Positions 1 through 4,820 of a DNA stretch of 6,350 nucleotides are shown in pieces. How positions within the stretch are numbered: the first letter of the stretch is position 1; the number at the start of each line of letters is the position of its first letter. Source of the DNA: Acidimicrobiaceae bacterium (lineage in GTDB: Bacteria > Actinomycetota > Acidimicrobiia > Acidimicrobiales > Aldehydirespiratoraceae); NCBI GenBank assembly GCA_009840695.1, contig VXNG01000286.1, positions 1 through 6,350 on the forward strand, given 5' to 3'. A program made the position numbers and the translations under genes. The notes under the pieces are model-generated. The model did no database searches. It saw nothing but the letters and a program-made list of their open reading frames with translations, and was not told the origin of the DNA.

Positions 1-672
1 GCCCGCGCCCTCGTCGGGATAGGCGCTGTGCACGCAGTCCGAGAGGTCCTGGGGGACCTCCCACTCGGACGGCGGGTAGCAGTCCGCAGGCCACGGAGGG
101 CCGGGTGCACAGTTCGGGTAGTCCCAGTAGGAGAGATCTCGCGGGATCATTCCCGCCTCCGGATGCGGAGGATGGCCCCCCTCAGGCTCGGGGCCCGAAC
201 CCTCCGCCACCGGCGGCACCGTCGTGGAGGCCGTCGGAAGCGCAGCGGCGCGTGTCTCGGTGGCTGTGGCTGTCGGAAGCGCAGCGGCGCGTGTCTCGGT
301 GGCTGTGGCTGTCGGAAGCGCAGCGGCGCGCGTCTCGGTGACTGTGGCCGTCGGGAGCGCAGTGGCTGCTGTGGGGGTCCCGGTGTCTGCAGGAGAGTCG
401 ATGGCCGCGGGTCCGGCTGCCTCGGTGACGGGTTGGGTCGCAGCGAGCAGTTGCGGCGCCGGCGGGTTGGAGCCGGTCATCGCCGACTCGCTTGGCGGGC
501 TCTGACCGCCAGGGCTGCCTGCGGATCCGCAGCCGGCGACGACCATCGCCAGTGCAGCCATCGCCGCGGTCACCGTCGCTCGCGAGCGCCGTCCCCGGAC
601 CGTCTTGCCGGCTTCCCCCGACCAAGCGGCCGGACTCCGCCTGTTGTGATATTCAACATCGCTAAAAATCAT
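1..672 (-). CDS. Predicted repeat-containing lipoprotein, 3' end cut by window edge
   Basis: This minus-strand frame stays open for 224 codons from ATG at 672 to the left edge with no stop. I do not recognise the family. Residues 26-48 look like a lipoprotein signal: an Arg-rich stretch (RGRRSR), a hydrophobic Ala/Val/Met core and a lipobox ending VVAGC with the lipidated Cys at residue 48. The mature part begins GSAGSPGG and continues as a Pro/Thr/Ala linker with three 13-residue repeats (LPTATATETRAAA). A less simple Cys- and Trp-containing segment follows (YWDYPNCAPGPPWPADCYPP) and runs off the window. This suggests a protein anchored on the outer face of the membrane with a spacer before its functional domain. 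The n-region is long (about 25 residues before the first Arg cluster), so the true start could be later; GTG at 573 is the only other common in-frame start before the Cys, but it would lose the Arg cluster. Other frames across this stretch are open only because the repeats lack stops. Confidence 0.68.
   Translation of the reverse strand, partial: MIFSDVEYHNRRSPAAWSGEAGKTVRGRRSRATVTAAMAALAMVVAGCGSAGSPGGQSPPSESAMTGSNPPAPQLLAATQPVTEAAGPAAIDSPADTGTPTAATALPTATVTETRAAALPTATATETRAAALPTATATETRAAALPTASTTVPPVAEGSGPEPEGGHPPHPEAGMIPRDLSYWDYPNCAPGPPWPADCYPPSEWEVPQDLSDCVHSAYPDEGAG
233..349 (-). repeat. Three 39-bp in-frame tandem repeats in lipoprotein linker
   Basis: Three head-to-tail 39-bp units lie at 233-271, 272-310 and 311-349. 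The first two are identical and the third differs at a few bases. A degraded fourth partial copy follows to about 370. The unit is 13 codons, so each copy adds LPTATATETRAAA to the minus-strand protein without shifting frame. Identical neighbouring copies imply recent expansion by slippage or unequal recombination. There are no spacers between units. Confidence 0.9.
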
Positions 673-679
673 GGATTCA

Positions 680-708
680 CATATAGTAGCAGTCAACTCT
701 ATTTGCAA
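680..708 (-). promoter_or_regulatory. Candidate promoter of the lipoprotein gene, leaderless
   Basis: Read on the minus strand, TTGCAA (708-703) lies 17 bp before TATATG (685-680), each matching the sigma-70-type consensus at 4 of 6 positions. Seven bases then separate the -10 from the ATG at 672, so transcription would start at or next to the start codon. No Shine-Dalgarno sequence precedes the ATG, which fits a leaderless mRNA, common in actinobacteria. An alternative pairing is TTGACT (696-691) with a -10 at CATGAT (673-668), which would put the start inside the listed gene. Confidence 0.4.
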
Positions 709-714
709 CTTTTT

Positions 715-720
715 TATGAT
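715..720 (+). promoter_or_regulatory. Candidate -10 element for the hpn operon
   Basis: TATGAT matches the -10 consensus at 5 of 6 positions and sits five bases before the ATG at 726. Transcription would begin at that ATG or very close to it. No convincing -35 is visible at the right distance (bases 691-698 are AGTCAACT). This is the best plus-strand promoter candidate upstream of hpnC and would drive hpnC-hpnD-hpnE from the same island that serves the lipoprotein. Confidence 0.4.
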
Positions 721-725
721 GTTTC

Positions 726-800
726 ATGATTTCTAGTGGTGAGAGGGATCTTCCGGGGTCCGCCCAACCGCCGGACGCCACTAGGCTGAGCCGGCAGTGA
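726..800 (+). CDS. Candidate 24-codon leader ORF coupled to hpnC
   Basis: ATG at 726 opens 24 codons starting MISSGERDLPGS and ending TRLSRQ. Its TGA (798-800) overlaps the hpnC GTG (797-799) as GTGA. It is preceded at ideal distance by TATGAT (715-720), so it could be read from a leaderless mRNA. hpnC itself has no good Shine-Dalgarno and an in-frame TAG only 12 bases before its start, so termination and re-initiation at GTGA is a plausible way to start HpnC. The peptide shows no Cys, no run of one amino acid and no obvious attenuator. A 5-bp inverted repeat (GTCCG 758-762, CGGAC 772-776) lies inside it. Whether it is translated cannot be told from the sequence; it could be an untranslated leader that happens to be open. 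Confidence 0.35.
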   Translation: MISSGERDLPGSAQPPDATRLSRQ

Positions 801-1723
801 ACGGGACGCCGCACAACTCGGTTCCGCATCCGGCGTCCCCCGAGGAGGCGACCACTGCCGAAGCGGTCGAGCGCCATGTGGGGCTCGACGCGGTTATGGC
901 CCGGGCCTCCTCCGAGAACTTCCCGGTGGCGCTACGGCTGCTGCCCAAAGCGATGCAGGGCCATCTGCGGGCCATCTACGGCTATGCCCGGCTGGTCGAC
1001 AACCTCGGCGACGAGTTTCCGGGGGATCGCCTGGCCGCCCTCGACTGGGTCGAGGCCCAACTCGACGATCTGTTCGCGGGCATCCCCCGCCACGAGGTCT
1101 TCGTCCGGCTGGGCCCTGCGGTGGCGCAGTTCGGGCTGGACCGCCGGCCCTTCGACGGGCTGCTGGCCGCCAACCGGCTCGACCAGCACAAGAACAGCTA
1201 CGCCGACTTCGACGAGCTGATGGAGTACTGCGAGCTGTCGGCCAACCCGGTCGGGCATCTGGTGCTGGCCGTGTTCGAGGCGGCCACGCCTGAGCGCCTG
1301 ACCGCCTCCGACCAGGTCTGCAGCGGTCTCCAAGTGTTGGAGCATCTCCAGGACGTGGGCGAGGACGCAGCCAGGGGGCGGGTCTACCTCCCCGCCGACG
1401 ACATGGAACGCTTCGGCGTGGCCGTCGAGGACCTCCAGGCCCCGGCAGCGTCGGCCGGTCTGCGAGGCCTGGTGGCTTACGAGGCGGCCAGGGCTCGGGC
1501 CATGCTCCACCAGGGGAGGGGACTGGTGGCATCGCTGCGAGGACCGGCCCGCTTGGCGGTGGCCGGGTTCGTGGCCGGGGGGCTGGCCAACCTCGATGCC
1601 CTTGAGGCGGCCGGCTTCGAGGTGCTGGGCGGCACCCGCAAGGCCGGCTCCGCACGGGTGCTGGGCCGCTTCGCCCGTGTGTACCTCAGCGGCGCGACCC
1701 GGCGCGGAACGGGCGGCGCGTGA
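797..1723 (+). CDS. hpnC: Squalene biosynthesis enzyme HpnC (hydroxysqualene synthase)
   Basis: This 308-residue protein belongs to the squalene/phytoene synthase fold. In the HpnCDE route HpnC converts presqualene diphosphate to hydroxysqualene. Visible signatures are the HpnC-type stretch ENFPVALRLLP (40-50), a first Asp motif in ARLVDNLGDE (64-73; D68, D72), a second in LEHLQDVGED (181-190; D186, D190) and GRVYLP (194-199). In the family these Asp residues bind Mg2+ and diphosphate. The first motif is DNxxD where its partner HpnD has DDxxD. The GTG at 797 is the first start after an in-frame TAG at 782-784. It lacks a good Shine-Dalgarno but overlaps the stop of a small upstream frame. The N-terminal 30 or so residues before the conserved core look unconserved. 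The stop overlaps the hpnD start by four bases. Assignment as HpnC rather than HpnD rests on the ENFPV and QDV motifs and on gene order. Confidence 0.88.
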   Translation: MNGTPHNSVPHPASPEEATTAEAVERHVGLDAVMARASSENFPVALRLLPKAMQGHLRAIYGYARLVDNLGDEFPGDRLAALDWVEAQLDDLFAGIPRHEVFVRLGPAVAQFGLDRRPFDGLLAANRLDQHKNSYADFDELMEYCELSANPVGHLVLAVFEAATPERLTASDQVCSGLQVLEHLQDVGEDAARGRVYLPADDMERFGVAVEDLQAPAASAGLRGLVAYEAARARAMLHQGRGLVASLRGPARLAVAGFVAGGLANLDALEAAGFEVLGGTRKAGSARVLGRFARVYLSGATRRGTGGA

Positions 1724-2628
1724 TCTCAGCGGAGACGGCCTACCGGCGCTGCGAGGAGATCACCTGGTCGGAGGCACGCAACTTCGCGTACGGGATCCGC
1801 CTGCTGCCGCCGCCCAAGCGCAGGGCGATGGCCGCGCTGTACGCCCTGGCCCGCCGCATCGACGACGTGGGCGACGGCGACTGGCCCGAAGACCGCAAGC
1901 TCGCCGCCCTCGACGAACTCCACGCCGCCATCGACGCTCTGGAGGACGGAGAGATCGCCGATCCTGACGATCCGGTGCTGGTGGGCGTGGGCCATGCCGC
2001 CTCCCGCTACCCGATCCCCGTAGCGGCGCTCCACGAGATCGTGGAGGGCTGCGAGCACGACGTGCGAGGCGAGACCTACGCCACTATGGACGACACCGTG
2101 CGCTACTGCCGGCTGGTGGCCGGCTCGGTAGGCCGCCTGTCGCTTGGGGTGTTCGGCACCAGGCCCTCCCGGGCCGTCGCCGCCGGCCCGACCGGCAGCA
2201 AAGCCGACCCGGCCGCTCCGGCCCGGCCCGTGGAGGAATTGGCCGACGACCTCGGCGTGGCCCTCCAGCTCACCAACATGCTGCGAGACATAGTCGAAGA
2301 CCATCGCATGGGGCGCATCTACCTACCCGAACAGGAGCGGGACCGCTTCGGGATCGCCCCGGGCCAGTGGGAGCCGCCCGAAGGCGTCGCCGCGCTCGTG
2401 CAGTTCGTGGCCGGTCAGGCGGTGGTGTGGTTCGAGCGCGGCCTGGTACTGCTCGACCATCTCGACTACCGCAGCCGGGCCTGCACTGCGGCCATGGCCG
2501 GGATCTACCGGCGGCTGCTGGCTCGCATCCTGGCCCGGCCCGAGGCCCCGCTGGAGGGGCGCGTCAGCCTGCCCACCTCCGAGAAGGCCCTGGTGGCCGT
2601 CCGCAGCCTGTCCGGGTTGCGGCCGTGA
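1720..2628 (+). CDS. hpnD: Presqualene diphosphate synthase HpnD
   Basis: This 302-residue squalene/phytoene synthase family protein is expected to condense two farnesyl diphosphates to presqualene diphosphate, the substrate of HpnC. It has the classic ARRIDDVGD motif (44-52; D48, D49, D52) and DLGVALQLTNMLRDIVED (177-194; D190, D194), followed by GRIYLP (198-203). Between VFG (144-146) and EELADDLG (172-179) lies an Ala/Pro/Gly-rich stretch of about 25 residues that looks like an inserted surface loop, since family members usually pass more directly into this helix. The GTG start at 1720 overlaps the hpnC stop as GTGA, so translation is probably coupled. The end of the gene (RSLSGLRP) is duplicated just downstream. 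A phytoene synthase role is possible for this fold, but adjacent hpnC and hpnE make squalene far more likely. Confidence 0.9.
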   Translation: MISAETAYRRCEEITWSEARNFAYGIRLLPPPKRRAMAALYALARRIDDVGDGDWPEDRKLAALDELHAAIDALEDGEIADPDDPVLVGVGHAASRYPIPVAALHEIVEGCEHDVRGETYATMDDTVRYCRLVAGSVGRLSLGVFGTRPSRAVAAGPTGSKADPAAPARPVEELADDLGVALQLTNMLRDIVEDHRMGRIYLPEQERDRFGIAPGQWEPPEGVAALVQFVAGQAVVWFERGLVLLDHLDYRSRACTAAMAGIYRRLLARILARPEAPLEGRVSLPTSEKALVAVRSLSGLRP

Positions 2629-2664
2629 GGCTCGCCCGCAGCCTGCCGGGACCGAGGCCGTGAG
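2601..2664 (+). repeat. Tandem duplication of the hpnD stop/hpnE start junction
   Basis: Two 29-bp copies, 2601-2629 and 2636-2664, are offset by 35 bp. Their first 10 and last 9 bases are identical (CCGCAGCCTG and GGCCGTGAG), with a diverged centre. Read codon by codon, copy one is the true hpnD end, RSLSGLRP-stop; copy two reads RSLPGPRP-stop after the hpnD stop and out of frame with it. Each copy ends in GTGA, and hpnE uses the GTG of the second. Confidence 0.75.
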
Positions 2665-4042
2665 CGCCGGCCCGCGGCCGGCGCGGGTGGTGGTCATCGG
2701 CGGCGGTCTGGCCGGGTTGTCGGCCGCGGTGGAAGCGACCGACGGCGGCGCGGCGGTCACCCTGCTGGAGCGCCGTCCCCGCCTCGGCGGCGCAACCTGG
2801 TCATTCGAGCGCAACGGCATCTGGTTCGACAACGGCCAGCACGTGTTCATGCGCTGCTGCACCGCCTACCGGGCCTTCCTGGAGCGGATCGGCTCAGCCG
2901 ACGGCGTGTGGATGCAGAGCCGCCTCGACGTTCCCGTGGTAGCTCCGGGCGGGCCGGTTGGGTCCATCAAGCGCACGGCGGGGCCGGCCCCGCTGCACCT
3001 GGCGCCTGCGCTGCTGACCTACCCCCATCTGAGCCTGCGCCAGAGGCTGGCCGTGCTGCGGGCCGGCCTGGCGCTGAGGCGGCTCGATCCCGACGACCCG
3101 ACCCTCGATCGGATGACCTTCGGTGACTGGCTGTCGGCCCACGGCCAGGACGCCACCGCGGTCGAGACCTTCTGGGACCTGATCGTGCTGCCGACGGTCA
3201 ACGTCGGCGCAGCCGACGCCTCTCTCAAGCTCGCGGCCAAGGTCTTCGTGACCGGGCTGCTCACCCAGGCCGGCGCGGCCGACATCGGCTACGCCCGGGT
3301 GCCCCTGTCGGCCCTCCACGGCGATGCCGCCCGCCGGGTGCTGGAGGCCGCCGGAGGCGAGGTCCGCCCGCGCGTTCCGGTCACCGCGGTGCGAGCAGGC
3401 GCCTCGGGCCTGGAGGTACATACCGGCGAGGAGGTCATCGAGGCCGACTCGGTGGTGGTGGCCGTGCCCCACGACGCGGCGGCCGGGCTGCTGCCGCCCG
3501 GCGCCGTCGCGGCGCAGGACCGGCTCATCGATCTGGGCACCTCCCCGATCGTCAACGTCCACCTGGTGTACGACCGCCCCGTCACCGACCTGGCCTTCTT
3601 CGCCACCGTCGGCAGCGACGCGCAGTTCGTGTTCGACCGCACCGACGGCGCCGGGCTCGACGACGGCCGCCAATGCCTGGCCGTGTCCCTGTCGGCCGCG
3701 GAGTCCTACATCGGCATGGCCTCTGCGGATCTCGTGGCCCACTTCACCGCGGAGCTGGCCCGCCTCCTGCCCGCGGCTGCCAGCGCCACCGTCACCGAGT
3801 CGATCGTCACCCGCGAGCACTCGGCCACCTTTCTCGGAGTGCCCGGCACCGATTCGTTGCGTGCCGCAGCCGAATCCGGCCTTCCTGGCGTCTACCTAGC
3901 TGGTGCCTGGACCGGCACCGGATGGCCGGCCACGATGGAGGGAGCCGTCCGCAGTGGAACCGAGGCCGGCCGGCTCGCGGCTCGCTTTGCATGCCGGTCC
4001 ACCAGCGGCAGCGCGGCCGGGTCCGCGGGCTCGGACGGGTGA
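2660..4042 (+). CDS. hpnE: Hydroxysqualene dehydroxylase HpnE, FAD-dependent
   Basis: This 460-residue flavoprotein of the amine oxidase/phytoene desaturase superfamily is expected to reduce hydroxysqualene to squalene, the last step of the HpnCDE route. The N-terminal Rossmann motif VVIGGGLAGLSAA (11-23) and E37 at the end of the second strand bind the ADP part of FAD; RLGG (41-44) follows, as is usual. A second FAD contact motif lies near the C-terminus at 411-433 (VYLAGAWTGTGWPATMEGAV). The middle, including FDNGQHVFMRCC (56-67), matches the HpnE pattern. The last dozen residues are a Ser/Gly/Ala tail of no clear use. The GTG start at 2660 has a GGGA eight bases upstream and sits in a duplicated copy of the hpnD end, 31 bases past the hpnD stop. 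A carotenoid desaturase is the main alternative but is unlikely next to hpnCD. Confidence 0.9.
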   Translation: MSAGPRPARVVVIGGGLAGLSAAVEATDGGAAVTLLERRPRLGGATWSFERNGIWFDNGQHVFMRCCTAYRAFLERIGSADGVWMQSRLDVPVVAPGGPVGSIKRTAGPAPLHLAPALLTYPHLSLRQRLAVLRAGLALRRLDPDDPTLDRMTFGDWLSAHGQDATAVETFWDLIVLPTVNVGAADASLKLAAKVFVTGLLTQAGAADIGYARVPLSALHGDAARRVLEAAGGEVRPRVPVTAVRAGASGLEVHTGEEVIEADSVVVAVPHDAAAGLLPPGAVAAQDRLIDLGTSPIVNVHLVYDRPVTDLAFFATVGSDAQFVFDRTDGAGLDDGRQCLAVSLSAAESYIGMASADLVAHFTAELARLLPAAASATVTESIVTREHSATFLGVPGTDSLRAAAESGLPGVYLAGAWTGTGWPATMEGAVRSGTEAGRLAARFACRSTSGSAAGSAGSDG

Positions 4043-4058
4043 CTTCGAACTGTCCGAC
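4031..4058 (+). other. Hairpin spanning the hpnE stop codon
   Basis: TCGGAC (4031-4036) pairs perfectly with GTCCGA (4052-4057). With one G-U pair the stem extends to 8 bp around an 11-base loop that contains the TGA. There is no following T-run, so a standard intrinsic terminator is not supported; it may weakly end or stabilise the hpn transcript. Confidence 0.35.
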
Positions 4059-4069
4059 CGGGTGCGAGA

Positions 4070-4075
4070 TATAAC
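4070..4075 (+). promoter_or_regulatory. Candidate -10 for the LytR_C gene
   Basis: TATAAC (5 of 6 consensus matches) lies 26 bases before the ATG at 4102, within a 59-base gap after hpnE. No good -35 is seen; TTCGAA (4044-4049) is 20 bp away. A Shine-Dalgarno-like AAGG (4090-4093) sits eight bases before the ATG. This suggests the gene has its own promoter rather than depending on the hpn operon. Confidence 0.4.
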
Positions 4076-4101
4076 CAGCATCACCGGCTAAGGTTCGAGC
4101 T

Positions 4102-4713
4102 ATGACTCCCCAGCACGCTCAATCTTCGGGAGGCGGCTCGGCGGGGCGGGCCATCGTGCTTGTGATCGTGGCGGTTGCGCTGGGCGCGTTCTTGCTGGCG
4201 CGAGGCTTCGACGACTCCGACGACAGCACCGAAGCTTCTCCCAGCACCGCGACAGAAGAGTCGACCAATGGCGACCCGGACGACCCCGAACCCAACGGCA
4301 CGACGTCCACCACAACGACCACCACGACGACGACTACGACGGCTCCGGTGGTCACCCACCCCCCCGGTGAGGTAAAGGTGGCCGTGATGAACGGCACCGG
4401 CGTGCGGGGACGGGCCGGCCGCACGTCCGACACCCTCAACGCCACGGGGTTCGTGACCGCGGCCAAGAACACCCAGCAGGACCGGGTCGAGGCCTCGGTC
4501 ATCTACTACCGCCCGGGATACGGCGACGATGCCAAGTCGGTCGCGTCCGTGCTCGGCGCGCCCCCCGACATCATCACGCCCGCTCCGGGAACGATCATGA
4601 CCCTGATCAGGAATCCGGAGTCGCCGGCGGACCTGGAGGAGTTCAACATCTTCGCGGTGGTCGGCACCGACAACGTGATCCTCGACCCTGACCCGCCCGC
4701 GGATTCCGGATAG
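4102..4713 (+). CDS. Membrane-anchored LytR_C-domain protein
   Basis: This 203-residue protein has a short Gly/Ser-rich cytoplasmic N-terminus, one membrane helix (about 17-33), an acidic Ser/Thr/Asp linker ending in eleven consecutive threonines (70-80), and a C-terminal LytR_C-type domain (about 90-195). The domain is recognised by VKVAVMNGTGVRGRAGRTSDTL (from residue 91, V-x-V-x-N-G-T-G-V-x-G-x-A pattern), then ATGF and VIYYRPGYGDDAKSVASVLG (from 133). It should sit outside the membrane. LytR_C often follows the LytR-CpsA-Psr catalytic domain, which attaches glycopolymers to cell wall, but that domain is absent here, so no ligase activity is expected and the role is unknown. The start is supported by AAGG eight bases upstream. 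It has no evident functional link to the hpn genes. Confidence 0.82.
   Translation: MTPQHAQSSGGGSAGRAIVLVIVAVALGAFLLARGFDDSDDSTEASPSTATEESTNGDPDDPEPNGTTSTTTTTTTTTTTAPVVTHPPGEVKVAVMNGTGVRGRAGRTSDTLNATGFVTAAKNTQQDRVEASVIYYRPGYGDDAKSVASVLGAPPDIITPAPGTIMTLIRNPESPADLEEFNIFAVVGTDNVILDPDPPADSG
4300..4341 (+). repeat. ACN-codon poly-threonine tract
   Basis: Fourteen codons encode Thr-Thr-Ser followed by eleven Thr, using mixed ACC, ACG, ACA and ACT codons. The reading is a low-complexity linker between the membrane helix and the LytR_C domain. Mixed codons argue for selection on the amino acids rather than pure DNA slippage. Such Thr runs can be O-glycosylated in actinobacteria, but that is not shown here. 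Confidence 0.85.
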
Positions 4714-4820
4714 TCCGACTGCCTGAGGCCGAGCTTGCGAGGCCGTGGCCCGAGCGGCCCGTGAGCGGAGCGAACAAGAGCGGGAATGCCGACCGCACCT
4801 CTCGCGGCTATGCCGCCAGA
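4714..4820. other. GC-rich intergenic stretch with short repeats and hairpin potential
   Basis: Between the LytR_C gene and the glycerate kinase, GAGGCCG occurs at 4725-4731 and 4739-4745, 14 bp apart. GGCCG (4741-4745) can pair with CGGCC (4755-4759), and GCC-TGA-GGC forms a small stem at 4721-4729. No promoter was convincing. If the glycerate kinase began at GTG 4761, the right half would code for 20 extra residues that do not look like the family. Confidence 0.4.

Larger units (their letters stand above)
662..736. promoter_or_regulatory. AT-rich divergent promoter island with 12-bp inverted repeat
   Basis: Arms CTAAAAATCATG (662-673) and CATGATTTCTAG (725-736) are inverted copies matching at 11 of 12 positions, separated by 51 bp. 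The region between is AT-rich (18 G/C of 60 in 661-720), in sharp contrast to the GC-rich genes on both sides. Each arm contains the ATG of an outward-facing frame: the lipoprotein at 672 (minus) and a small ORF at 726 (plus). The arms could be operator half-sites of one regulator, or conserved initiation regions of two divergent transcripts. The symmetry is directly visible; its function is inferred. Confidence 0.55.

Noticed and set aside
233..349. Repeats as a CRISPR array
   Set aside because: Units abut with no spacers, have a 39-bp period divisible by three and encode a protein linker.
182..625. Minus-strand 147-codon frame rich in His/Ser/Arg
   Set aside because: It is another frame of the lipoprotein repeats; no signal peptide, and the repeats are open in several frames.
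28..729. Plus-strand 233-codon frame over the left region
   Set aside because: Arg/Gly/Cys-rich composition typical of an antisense shadow; the minus-strand lipoprotein frame has a credible signal peptide and repeats.
662..736. Inverted repeat as ends of a tiny transposable element
   Set aside because: The whole span is only 75 bp, no flanking target duplication was seen, and the arms coincide with start codons.
894..1655. Long minus-strand frame opposite hpnC
   Set aside because: Pro/Arg-rich antisense shadow of a well-recognised gene.
2894..3820. 308-codon minus-strand frame opposite hpnE
   Set aside because: No recognisable domains; open because of GC-rich third positions in hpnE.
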